Shown: positions 1 through 8,074 of the stretch, one piece after another
Layout of the letters: every line of letters starts with the position of its first letter
Position numbering within the stretch: position 1 is the stretch's first letter
Origin: Burkholderiales bacterium
GTDB taxonomy: Bacteria > Pseudomonadota > Gammaproteobacteria > Burkholderiales > Burkholderiaceae_D
Direction: 5' to 3'
Length of the DNA stretch: 37,562 nt
NCBI GenBank assembly: GCA_026399895.1
Contig: JAPLQC010000082.1
Coordinates: 1-37,562 of the forward strand
Notes under the pieces: generated by a model
Seen by the model: the letters and a program-made list of their open reading frames with translations, nothing else
The model's database searches: none
Told to the model about the DNA's origin: nothing
Made by a program: the position numbers and the translations under genes

Positions 1-377
1 ACGGCGTTTTGCAAGGCAGTCCAGACACTCAAGCGATTTCGCTTACCCGCTGCCGCAATACGCACACAATCACGCACCGTATGTTCATTGAATAGCTGAG
101 GCAACTGAAACGAACGTACCATGCCCCGTCGTGCAATCTCGCGCGGTTCCATCCCGGTCACCGGGCGCCCTTCGAAGAAAACTTCGCCTGCTTGCGGACG
201 TATCAGGCCAGTACAGATGTTAATGAAGGTGGTCTTGCCCGCACCGTTTTGACCAATAACGGCAAGTCGCTCACCCGCGTGCAACGTGAAATCAATATGG
301 TCTGCAACGACCACTGCACCAAAAGCGAGTTGCAGGTCTTTGGTCTGCAAGAGTGGTGCGTTTAGTGGCGCGTTCAT
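1..377 (-). CDS. livG: Branched-chain amino acid-type ABC transporter ATP-binding protein (LivG-like), partial
   Basis: This is the N-terminal ~125 residues of an ABC ATPase whose 3' end lies beyond base 1. It carries a Walker A motif (GQNGAGKTT) about 45 residues in and a Q-loop region (RSFQLPQLF). The LivG family energises uptake of branched-chain amino acids, amides or other small polar compounds through the LivHM pore. The ATG at 375-377 overlaps the livM stop (ATGA), so the two are translationally coupled. The family call is firm, helped by the livH-livM context. The transported substrate is unknown. Signature and Walker B motifs are outside the window. Confidence 0.9.
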   Translation of the reverse strand, partial: MNAPLNAPLLQTKDLQLAFGAVVVADHIDFTLHAGERLAVIGQNGAGKTTFINICTGLIRPQAGEVFFEGRPVTGMEPREIARRGMVRSFQLPQLFNEHTVRDCVRIAAAGKRNRLSVWTALQNA

Positions 378-1318
378 GACCGCCCTCGCTGCTTGGAAGG
401 CGAAGCATCGAGTAATGCCGACACACCACGCGGCGCAAAAAACACAATAGCAATCAATACACAACCCAGCACCAACTGCCAGGCGCCGGTCAGATACGCA
501 GCTGCGAACAGCTTCACGAATTCAAAAATACCCGCACCAATAAATGCGCCGACCGGATGTCCGATACCGCCGAGAATAGCGACGAAGATAATCTCACCAG
601 AGCGAACCCAATAGCCCATCTCTGGCGTGACCAGCCCTTGGGCAATCGCGAATATAGCGCCCGACAATCCACACAAGCTTGCAGAAAAAACATAGCCAAT
701 CCAGAGCGTTTTGTAGGCAGAAATACCGACGTACTCCAGTCGTGTTTCATTCGTCTTGATTGCCGACAGTGCCTGCCCCGCCACCGAACGCTGATAGCGG
801 CTGACCAGCCAACCGGTGATGAGCGCAAGCACTACGCTACACAGCAATAGCAGGCTTTCGAAGTTGTCACGATCGAGTGCCATACCAAAAAATGGCGCAC
901 GCTCTAGCCGCAAGCCATCCGTCCCACCCGTCAGATGGAAGAACTTACCCAGTACGGCATACAGCACCATCGATAGCGCGAGATTGAGCATGCCAAAGAA
1001 AATCGCGCGATAGCGCACCACAAACGAGCCCACTACTACGCCAAGCAACAAGCCGGTACCAGCACCCATCAATAGCAACAAGCCACTATCCAACTGCGGC
1101 CACTGGCGAGAAGCAAATGCCACCGAATAACCACCGGCGCACATGAACATGGCGTGGCCAAATGAAATCTGCCCGGACACAATCAGAATCGAGATACCCA
1201 GCGCAGCAATACCAAATGCGGTGGCGAGAATGAGGGGCGTTTTCAGCCATGGCAAGGCCGCCGGTAAAGCCAGCGTCAGGATCGCAAGCGCGATGACGAG
1301 TAACTTGGGGCGCGACAT
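374..1318 (-). CDS. livM: Branched-chain amino acid-type ABC transporter permease (LivM-like)
   Basis: This 314-residue, strongly hydrophobic inner-membrane protein has about eight or more predicted helices. The family signature is visible as GQISFGHAMFMCAGGY near residues 49-64 and as the cytoplasmic loop with AIKTNETRLEYVGIS near 188-202, which contacts the ATPase. LivM pairs with LivH to form the pore. It overlaps both neighbours by 4 nt (ATGA), which is typical of a tightly coupled operon. Length is normal for the family (about 310-340). The tail KQRGRS is basic. Substrate cannot be read from the permease. Confidence 0.92.
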   Translation of the reverse strand: MSRPKLLVIALAILTLALPAALPWLKTPLILATAFGIAALGISILIVSGQISFGHAMFMCAGGYSVAFASRQWPQLDSGLLLLMGAGTGLLLGVVVGSFVVRYRAIFFGMLNLALSMVLYAVLGKFFHLTGGTDGLRLERAPFFGMALDRDNFESLLLLCSVVLALITGWLVSRYQRSVAGQALSAIKTNETRLEYVGISAYKTLWIGYVFSASLCGLSGAIFAIAQGLVTPEMGYWVRSGEIIFVAILGGIGHPVGAFIGAGIFEFVKLFAAAYLTGAWQLVLGCVLIAIVFFAPRGVSALLDASPSKQRGRS

Positions 1319-2223
1319 CAGACCCGCCTCGCCTGTGCCACTGAGAACAAGCCCTGTGGACGAAACAGCAGCACCAGTACCATGATCAAAAACGGCACCA
1401 GCACTTCAATCTCCGGCAACAAATACACCGTGAACGAGCGCGCTATTCCGATCAGCAGCGCCGCGACCAACGCGCCTTCGATCTGACCTAAACCGGCGGT
1501 CGCCACTACCGCAAACGACAGTACGATCATCTCGCCACCGATGCCCGGCACCCACGATACGGTCGGTGACGCCAAGGCACCCGCCAGTGCGCCTAGCACT
1601 GCGCTGACCACAAACGTCAGCAGCGAGATACGCCGCACATTAATGCCAAGCGCAGTCGACATTTCGCGATGATGCGATACCGCCACGATTTGCCGACCCA
1701 TGCTGGAAAACTTGAGAAAACTGCGCAGAACAATAAACACAGTGATTGCGATCCCCGGCAGCAGCAGCAACTGATAGCGCGTATAGGTAATACCGAGGAC
1801 GTCGATCGTACCGAGATAGTTCACGATGTGGGAGACGAAATACGGCTGCGTGCCCCAGACCAAGCGCTGCAGGTCTTCGAAAATCATGAAGGCAGAGAAG
1901 GTAATCAGCAGCTGCAGAATCGGATCTTTTTGGTAGATACGCTGCATGAGCGTGGTCTCCATCAAGGCACCGAATACACAGCCGATGATGATTGCAGCCA
2001 GCGGCAATATCAGCAGCGACCATGCAGGCGAAGCCCCATGTGCGCTAGCCCATAGACCCAAACTCGCCGCCATGTAGCCACCGAGCGCATAGAAGCTGCC
2101 ATGGGCCATATTGACGATGTTCATCACGCCGAATACCAGCGTCATGCCTAACGCCACCAGAAACAGAACAGCGGCCTGTGATAAGCCGTCCATCAGCGCG
2201 AGAACAATCATCTCTTTAGGCAT
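1318..2223 (-). CDS. livH: Branched-chain amino acid-type ABC transporter permease (LivH-like)
   Basis: This is a 301-residue polytopic permease with the LivH hallmark GVMNIVNMAHGSFYALGGY near residues 32-50 and the conserved C-terminal pattern LVLLFRPQGLF. It forms the second half of the transmembrane pore with LivM. Its stop overlaps the livM start (ATGA). It lies about 100 nt downstream of the binding-protein gene, a common spacing when the binding protein is made in excess. Length and motifs are normal for the family. Confidence 0.92.
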   Translation of the reverse strand: MPKEMIVLALMDGLSQAAVLFLVALGMTLVFGVMNIVNMAHGSFYALGGYMAASLGLWASAHGASPAWSLLILPLAAIIIGCVFGALMETTLMQRIYQKDPILQLLITFSAFMIFEDLQRLVWGTQPYFVSHIVNYLGTIDVLGITYTRYQLLLLPGIAITVFIVLRSFLKFSSMGRQIVAVSHHREMSTALGINVRRISLLTFVVSAVLGALAGALASPTVSWVPGIGGEMIVLSFAVVATAGLGQIEGALVAALLIGIARSFTVYLLPEIEVLVPFLIMVLVLLFRPQGLFSVAQARRV

Positions 2224-2326
2224 GGCGAGATCTAGCGGATGAGATTTAGATTAAGGATTTATATCAGGCGCGGGCAGCGTTGATGGCGACTATCGCAACC
2301 CTGTCAGCTTGCGATGTATCGCGCCA

Positions 2327-3622
2327 TCAATACTGTCTAAGTCGTGGGTGATTAATCAGTTCCGGCTTCAAGGTCTTGACCCACTCAGGCGATTTCTGAC
2401 CAACGGGTGTCGTAATCAGATCAGCCGGATAGATCACGATTTTTTCCAAAATCGGGAACGCATAGTCGGGGCTCTTCTTGGTAATACCGAGCAGCTGCTC
2501 TTCAAGACCCTGACCATCTTCGCGCATCTTTACGGTACCGGTGAGTCCACGAAACTCCATGGTGCGCATTGCATCGGCTACTTGCTCAATACTTGGCCAT
2601 TTACCCTTGTTGGCTTTAATGGCCTTTTCATAGCCTGCCTTCAGACCATCCAGCGCCTGAATCATGTGGTACACCGAGTAGATCGGATAAGTACCGGTCT
2701 TGTCGCGAAACTTCTTGACGAAACTTTTCAGGCGCGGCTGATCCTTGTGCTGCGGATGAAGAAAATAATGATCACCACGCGCGCCAACGATCACCCCATC
2801 TGGTAGCGCACTACCCAAACGCTCGAGCGAGCTCTCGGCCAGCGGCAACACAAAGAGTGAGTTTCTCATCAAGCCGCGTTGCGAGGCCTGAAGTACAAAG
2901 GTATCGAGATCACCACCCCAAGCAGTCGACAAGATTACCTCGGGTCGTAGCGCTTGTAAGCGGCTGATCTCCGTGGAGTAATCGGTTGCACCGAATTTCG
3001 GAAACAACTCTGCCACGATTTGCACATCCGGCTTCATGGCCAGCAAGGTATTGCGGAACAATTCCCACGAGTCACGGCCCCATGCGTAATCTTGATTGAT
3101 TACTGCGATGGATTTCAGATCTGGCTTGGTACGCAGCAGGTACAAGACGCTGGCGACCATCTCGGTGGTTGCATTGGCTTGTGTGCGCACAACATAGCGA
3201 TAGCGCTTATCTTCCAGCACTTTCTCGGTACCGCAATCCCACATGATGTTGAGTACCTTCAGATCCTCAGCCACCGGAGCAACGATATTGCAATTACCGC
3301 TGGAAATAGCGGCCACCATCACCTTGGTGTCGCTCTCCTGAACCACGCGGCGATACTCGGATAAAAACTTATCCGAGCCAACGCCTTCATCAATATAGGT
3401 GGGCACAATCTTGACGCCGCCGATGCCACCGCTTGCGTTCATCTGCTCGATGTAGAGCTCAGCCGCGGCCTTTGCCGGCACCCCAAATACCGAAGGCGCG
3501 CCCGACAAAAACGTGCTGATACCGACTTTGAGTTCCGTGGGTTTGCTTTGCGCACCAGCCGCCGCAACAAAGCCCGCAAGGGCCAATCCGGCCATTCCTT
3601 GCACGAGTGCATGGATGTTCAT
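2327..3622 (-). CDS. Periplasmic substrate-binding protein of a Liv-type ABC importer
   Basis: This 431-residue protein has a Sec signal peptide (hydrophobic run to about residue 24, AAAGAQS cleavage region). A type I periplasmic-binding fold of the Peripla_BP_6/LivK class follows, seen in VGISTFLSGAPSVFG, the AELYIEQMNASGGIGG segment and AVINQDYAWGRDS. It should bind the ligand in the periplasm and deliver it to LivHM. The ATG is preceded by GGAG 8 nt upstream. It is the first gene of the operon. Ligand is unknown: this class serves amino acids, amides, urea and aromatic acids. A promoter should lie in 3623-3836, where I see no clear terminator or operator. Confidence 0.88.
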   Translation of the reverse strand: MNIHALVQGMAGLALAGFVAAAGAQSKPTELKVGISTFLSGAPSVFGVPAKAAAELYIEQMNASGGIGGVKIVPTYIDEGVGSDKFLSEYRRVVQESDTKVMVAAISSGNCNIVAPVAEDLKVLNIMWDCGTEKVLEDKRYRYVVRTQANATTEMVASVLYLLRTKPDLKSIAVINQDYAWGRDSWELFRNTLLAMKPDVQIVAELFPKFGATDYSTEISRLQALRPEVILSTAWGGDLDTFVLQASQRGLMRNSLFVLPLAESSLERLGSALPDGVIVGARGDHYFLHPQHKDQPRLKSFVKKFRDKTGTYPIYSVYHMIQALDGLKAGYEKAIKANKGKWPSIEQVADAMRTMEFRGLTGTVKMREDGQGLEEQLLGITKKSPDYAFPILEKIVIYPADLITTPVGQKSPEWVKTLKPELINHPRLRQY

Positions 3623-3836
3623 AAGGATGTCTCCAGCCTAAGATTTATTGTCGTTATAGTTTTCGTCGCACTGCACCATACCGGCGAATGCGCGAAAGTT
3701 GCCACTATAAAGCCTAGCCGCCGACTTTGCGACAATCCCCGTAGTGCGCTTGGGACCTCCCGCAATCTACTACCGACGACCCTATCCAGTTTTGCTACAG
3801 GAGGCGCCGACAATCTCATCGGTAATTTATTTGAGC

Positions 3837-4925
3837 CTAGTCAGTGGCAAAGCAGATCTGGTGGTCCAGTTCAAGACGAATACCAATCGCCTCACCGATC
3901 GCATGGTCATGGTGACTGGGCACCAGCGATAGCAGCTGCTGCCCCGTGGGCAAGGCTAGCGTGTACAAAAATGTCGCCCCACGAAATGCCTTGGCCAGTA
4001 CACGCGCCTGCAGCGGGCTGGCGTCGTCATGCTGGATATCATCCGGCCGCACCAATAAATCTACCTCGCCATCCTTACCGACACCGTCGGGCAAGGCATC
4101 CGGCTTGAACACACCGAGCTCGGTATGCACCTGACCTGTATCACCCACTTGGCCACGCAGCATCATGCCCTCGCCGATGAAGCGCGCAACAAATCGATTC
4201 TCTGGGCGGTGATACAGCTGCATTGGTGTGCCCCATTGCTGCAAGCGTCCTTCTGCCAACACAGCGATACGGTCTGCCACCGCAAACGCTTCCTGCTGAT
4301 CATGGGTGACGATCACGGCGGTGGTACCGGTCTGCTTCAATAAATCGCGCACCTCGATCGCTAAGCGCTCGCGCAGCGTGACATCCAGATTCGAGAAAGG
4401 CTCGTCCATCAGCAACAGCGACGGCTGCAGTGCCAACGCGCGCGCTAATGCAACGCGCTGCTGTTGACCACCCGAGAGCTGGTGCGGCGCGCTGTGCGCC
4501 AACTCTTTCATGCCGACCAATTCAAGCATTTGCGCCACACGTTGCTCGCGCTCGTGCTTGCTGCGACGATATAAACCGAAACCGATGTTGTCAGCCACTG
4601 ACAGATGGGGAAACAGTGCATAGTCTTGAAACACCATGCCGATGTTGCGATGCTCGGGCGCGAGTTGATAACCTGCACGACCGACCTCATCCTGCATCAA
4701 GCAGATACGGCCAGACTGCAGCGGATGAAAACCCGCAATTGCACGCAAGGCCGTGGTCTTGCCGCAGCCCGATGGCCCGAGCAAACAGGCGATTTCGCCT
4801 TGCGCCAAGCTAAGTGAAAAATCCGATAGCACGACCTGTAGCCCACTTGCGGTGGGATAGCCAAGTGTCAGCGCCTCTAATTCAAGTGCCTGTACTTGCT
4901 GATGGTGATTCATATCGCGCTTCAT
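3837..4925 (-). CDS. fbpC: Fe(III) ABC transporter ATP-binding protein (FbpC-like)
   Basis: This is a 362-residue ABC ATPase with Walker A GPSGCGKTT near residue 52, Q-loop MVFQDYALFPH, signature LSGGQQQR, Walker B LLLMDEPFSNLD and switch His in VTHDQQEA. A C-terminal ~110-residue regulatory (TOBE-type) domain follows. It powers import through the FbpB permease. It starts 3 nt downstream of the fbpB stop with GGAG upstream. Iron is assigned from the fused double permease, the FbpA-type binding protein and the Fur box upstream of the operon; spermidine or thiamine ATPases look similar in isolation. Confidence 0.88.
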   Translation of the reverse strand: MKRDMNHHQQVQALELEALTLGYPTASGLQVVLSDFSLSLAQGEIACLLGPSGCGKTTALRAIAGFHPLQSGRICLMQDEVGRAGYQLAPEHRNIGMVFQDYALFPHLSVADNIGFGLYRRSKHEREQRVAQMLELVGMKELAHSAPHQLSGGQQQRVALARALALQPSLLLMDEPFSNLDVTLRERLAIEVRDLLKQTGTTAVIVTHDQQEAFAVADRIAVLAEGRLQQWGTPMQLYHRPENRFVARFIGEGMMLRGQVGDTGQVHTELGVFKPDALPDGVGKDGEVDLLVRPDDIQHDDASPLQARVLAKAFRGATFLYTLALPTGQQLLSLVPSHHDHAIGEAIGIRLELDHQICFATD

Positions 4926-4928
4926 AGC

Positions 4929-6530
4929 CTAGCGCTCCGACTGACGAATTAAAAACAAGACCGGTAGTAAGCCAGCAGCCACAATACACAAGCTTGGCAG
5001 CGCAGCGCGATCCCACATACCTTCAGCGCTCATCTCGAACACACGCACTGCCAGCGTGTCCCAGCCAAAGGGACGTGTCATTAATGTGATCGGCATTTCT
5101 TTCATGACCTCGACGAATACCAGCAAGCTAGCACCCAACCAACCACTACGCAGTAGCGGTAAGAAAAGCTGACGCAGCACCTGCCAACGACCTAAACCTA
5201 AACTATGCGCCGCCTGTTGCTGACTGAGCGTGATGCGCTGCATAGCGGCCTGCATTGGTTCAAAGCCCACTGCCATGAAACGCGCCGCCAGCGCCAACAA
5301 CATCACCAATAAGGTACCTTTCAGTACAGGCGCGGGATCAATACCCCACGACTGCCACAACGGATATAGCTGATTATCCAGCCATGCAATCGGAACAAAC
5401 AAACCGACCGACAGCAGCATGCCGGGCAATGCATAGCCCAAGGTTGAAGCACGTACCCACAGGCGTGTGAGTCGACCCGGATGCTGGCGCTGTGCATACG
5501 CCAGCCATAGCCCGACAGCAACCACAATCAGCGCTGATAGTGTCGACAGCAATAACGAGTGCCAGATGAAACCCCAATAACGCGCATCCCAATCATTGCG
5601 CACCACTGCCAACGACCAAACTGAGAGTTGCAGCACAGGGATCACAAAGGCCATCAGCAGCACCAGCGCACAGGCAGCGAATGCCGCCCAACGGGATAGA
5701 CCCGTCAGCTGCAAACGTTCGAGACGCGCCTCGACTGCATTTGCCGCATAACGACGTTGCGCAATCGCACGCTGCTCAAACCACACTAGCAACAAGACAG
5801 CTAGTGCGAGTAGCGAGGCTAATTGTGAAGCCACAGGCAAATTGAATAAGGCCAGCCAGGCTTTGTAGATGGCGGTGGTAAAAGTATCGACATTGAAAAT
5901 TGCGACCGTACCGAAATCTGCCAGCATTTCCATCAACGCCAGTGTCAAACCCGCTACCCACCAAGGCCGCGACATTGGCAGCGCCACACGAAAGAATGCC
6001 AACCAACGCGGCATACCGAGTGTTTGCGCCGCTTCAAGGCTACGCTTACCCTGCGTCAGAAATGCTTGCCGCGCCAATAGATACACATACGGGTACAGCA
6101 CCAAGCCGAACACCACGATCGCACCACCCATCGATCGTATCGGCGGTAAGCTCACTGGGCCAAGTGTCGAACGCAAAGCGGTTTGCAAGGGCCCGCTGTA
6201 GTCAAACAAACCGACCATGACTGATGCCAGCACATAGCCCGGCAATGCTAAAGGCAGCACCAGCGCCCATGCAAACCAACGCCGGCCTGGAAACTCGCAC
6301 ACCGCGGTTAACCAAGCGAGCCCTACACCCAACACACTCACCATCAGCGCTACACCGAGTGCCATCAGCACTGTGTTCTTCAGCACCGCAGGTAGTACGT
6401 ACTCATTCAAGTGCGACCACACCTCGGGCTGCGGATGTAGCCAGCTGCCCAACACCACCACCAATGGCACCACCGTCGGCAGTGACAGCCAAAGTACCGA
6501 CCACGCAGGTTTGTCAGCGAGTGAATTCAT
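4929..6530 (-). CDS. fbpB: Fe(III) ABC transporter permease, fused double-domain (FbpB-like)
   Basis: This 533-residue inner-membrane permease is built of two homologous halves of about six helices each. Each half has an EAA-type loop that docks the ATPase: EAAQTLGMPRWLAFFRVALP in the first and AAHSLGLGRWQVLRQLFLP in the second. The fused form and length are typical of ferric-iron permeases (FbpB/SfuB). It lies between fbpA (167 nt upstream) and fbpC (3 nt downstream), all on the same strand. No strong ribosome-binding site is seen before the ATG. Confidence 0.9.
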   Translation of the reverse strand: MNSLADKPAWSVLWLSLPTVVPLVVVLGSWLHPQPEVWSHLNEYVLPAVLKNTVLMALGVALMVSVLGVGLAWLTAVCEFPGRRWFAWALVLPLALPGYVLASVMVGLFDYSGPLQTALRSTLGPVSLPPIRSMGGAIVVFGLVLYPYVYLLARQAFLTQGKRSLEAAQTLGMPRWLAFFRVALPMSRPWWVAGLTLALMEMLADFGTVAIFNVDTFTTAIYKAWLALFNLPVASQLASLLALAVLLLVWFEQRAIAQRRYAANAVEARLERLQLTGLSRWAAFAACALVLLMAFVIPVLQLSVWSLAVVRNDWDARYWGFIWHSLLLSTLSALIVVAVGLWLAYAQRQHPGRLTRLWVRASTLGYALPGMLLSVGLFVPIAWLDNQLYPLWQSWGIDPAPVLKGTLLVMLLALAARFMAVGFEPMQAAMQRITLSQQQAAHSLGLGRWQVLRQLFLPLLRSGWLGASLLVFVEVMKEMPITLMTRPFGWDTLAVRVFEMSAEGMWDRAALPSLCIVAAGLLPVLFLIRQSER

Positions 6531-6697
6531 TCGGTACGTTTATGCGGTGATTCTCATACAGCGGTCCTGATGCGGTTTTGTATTGCGCGGCAAACATCTG
6601 TTTCGCACGGTCGATAGCAAGACGGCAGCAGCGCAGACAGTAAACGACGTACCGCAAAATGATGCCAAAGCTGCTAGCGATCTGACGAAATAAGTTT

Positions 6698-7660
6698 TTA
6701 CTTATAGCCTGCTCTATCCATCAGCTTGGTTGCTGTTGCCTGCAACTCGCCGGCTTTGGCCACATTCAGCAAGTTTGGCTTGAAGCTGCCCCACTCTTTG
6801 ATGATTGAGTTCGGCTTGACCTTTGGGTTAGCCGCAAACTCAAGATCCTCATCCACATAAAATGCTTGCGCCGCTTCCATCGACAAGTACTCGATCAGCT
6901 TTTGCGCACCCGCCGGATTTTTAGCGTGCTTGGTAATGCCTGCACCAGAGACATTGACATGCGTGCCGCTACCGCTCTGATTCGCCCAGAACAAGCCAAC
7001 CGGAAAGTCGGGCTCTTTGACGAGCAAACGACCTAGGTAATAGGTATTCACGATACCGACTTGGCACTGACCCGCAGCGATGGCTTTCAGCAGAGAAGTA
7101 TCATCGGGGAATGGTGTAGTCGCGAGGTTCGCAACCCAGCCGCGTACGATCTCTTCGGTTTTTGCTTCACCGATTTCGGTGATCATCATCGCGATCAGTG
7201 ACTGGTTGTAGACCTTCTTACTGGTGCGCAGGCAAAGCTTGCCTTTCCATTTCGGTTGCGACTTGCTATACACGATCGTGCGAGCACGCACCGACAAACC
7301 GAACCATTGGTTATCCGGATCACGCAGATGTGCCGGAATATTTTTTTGCAAAATTGGCGAATTCAGGGCGCGGAGTTGGCCTTGCTGCGCAGCGAGCCAT
7401 AAATTACCGGCATCGACCGTGATCAGTACATCCGCCGGAGTGCTCGCGCCCTCGGCGTTCAAGCGCGCGAGTAATGCGCCCTCGTTTGCCGTCATCAGAC
7501 GAATTTCAGTACCCGTCTCTTTACTGTAACGATCAAGCAGAGGCTTGAGCAGTTGCTCGTTGCGGGCAGAGTAAACAGTGACGGTGTCGGCGATCGCGAT
7601 GGTGGATAGCGAAGCCAGTGCGATAAAAGCGGCCGATAGCAAAGACTTAAGTTGCGGCAT
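6698..7660 (-). CDS. fbpA: Periplasmic Fe(III)-binding protein (FbpA-like)
   Basis: This protein of 320 residues has a Sec signal peptide (MPQLKSLLSAAF to IAIA, cleaved near residue 25). The mature N-terminus DTVTVYSARNEQL and the NTYYLGRL segment, with its adjacent Tyr pair, are typical of FbpA/FutA ferric-binding proteins. It captures Fe(III) in the periplasm and hands it to FbpBC. I chose the ATG at 7660, which has GAGGA 9 nt upstream; the longer frame starts with TTG at 7690 and adds residues ahead of the signal peptide. A Fur-box palindrome lies just upstream. Confidence 0.9.
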   Translation of the reverse strand: MPQLKSLLSAAFIALASLSTIAIADTVTVYSARNEQLLKPLLDRYSKETGTEIRLMTANEGALLARLNAEGASTPADVLITVDAGNLWLAAQQGQLRALNSPILQKNIPAHLRDPDNQWFGLSVRARTIVYSKSQPKWKGKLCLRTSKKVYNQSLIAMMITEIGEAKTEEIVRGWVANLATTPFPDDTSLLKAIAAGQCQVGIVNTYYLGRLLVKEPDFPVGLFWANQSGSGTHVNVSGAGITKHAKNPAGAQKLIEYLSMEAAQAFYVDEDLEFAANPKVKPNSIIKEWGSFKPNLLNVAKAGELQATATKLMDRAGYK

Positions 7661-7712
7661 GATGAAGCAGTCCTCGATAGAGTCGATCAAGAACTGCTGA
7701 GTTTACCTCAAA

Positions 7713-7727
7713 TGAGAATAATTCTCA
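7713..7727. promoter_or_regulatory. Fur box upstream of fbpA
   Basis: TGAGAAT-A-ATTCTCA is a perfect 7-1-7 inverted repeat matching the Fur consensus layout (TGATAATNATTATCA), with G and C at the fourth position of the arms. It lies 52 nt before the chosen fbpA start and probably overlaps the promoter. Inference: iron-replete Fur represses fbpABC. Confidence 0.75.
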
Positions 7728-7794
7728 CTACGAGGGCGCAAGGCTTAGGCATGGGTGGTATCCGCGCAGGGAAGCTTTCTGGATCCCGGCCACC

Positions 7795-7827
7795 AAAACA
7801 AAACGGGCTGCCGATGAGGGCAGCCCG
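7795..7827 (-). terminator. Rho-independent terminator of the puc operon
   Basis: The arms CGGGCTGCC and GGCAGCCCG (7804-7812 and 7819-7827) form a perfect 9-bp GC-rich stem with a 6-nt loop. On the minus strand the stem is followed by TTTTGTTTT. It lies 29 nt past the last small ORF of the puc operon and before the fbpA promoter, so it separates antenna and iron-uptake transcription. Confidence 0.85.
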
Positions 7828-7855
7828 CTTTGCAAATGAGGCGTGTATCAGTGCT

Positions 7856-7972
7856 TCAGGCGCCCGAGGAACGCTTTTTCAGGCGCTCGATGTTCTGGCG
7901 GTTGAACTGATTTGCAATCCAGAAGCCGACGCCGGTCATCCAGATCACCAACAAAATTTGCCAAGTCTTCAT
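7856..7972 (-). CDS. 38-residue single-helix membrane protein after pucC; possible antenna accessory subunit
   Basis: This short frame begins MKTWQILLVIWMTG and ends with the basic tail IERLKKRSSGA. Residues ~5-22 form one hydrophobic helix rich in Trp (W4, W11, W18). The charge pattern predicts a cytoplasmic C-terminus. A good ribosome-binding site (GGGAGAAA) precedes the ATG. It lies about 100 nt after pucC and ahead of the operon terminator, so it should be co-transcribed. I do not recognise the family. There is no His to ligate bacteriochlorophyll. By position and size it resembles accessory polypeptides such as PucE or the gamma chains of some LH complexes, but no homology is claimed. 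A 76-codon GTG frame (7848-8078) overlaps it. Confidence 0.6.
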   Translation of the reverse strand: MKTWQILLVIWMTGVGFWIANQFNRQNIERLKKRSSGA

Positions 7973-8074
7973 AAGTTTCTCCCAATTCGATGATTGCAAC
8001 AAAATCTTCAGTGACAGCCCACGCCGCAATACCGATCGGCGCTTGATCGCCTGAAACTTCCAGACGGACGGTTT

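Noticed and set aside
3619..3819. 66-codon minus-strand frame between the iron and Liv operons
   Set aside because: No ribosome-binding site or recognisable domain, and it runs into the livK start; more likely chance reading of the promoter region.
6690..6705. ATAAGT-TTTT-ACTTAT palindrome at the fbpA stop
   Set aside because: A perfect 6-bp repeat but all A/T-rich and spanning the stop codon; too weak for a terminator and not a convincing regulator site.
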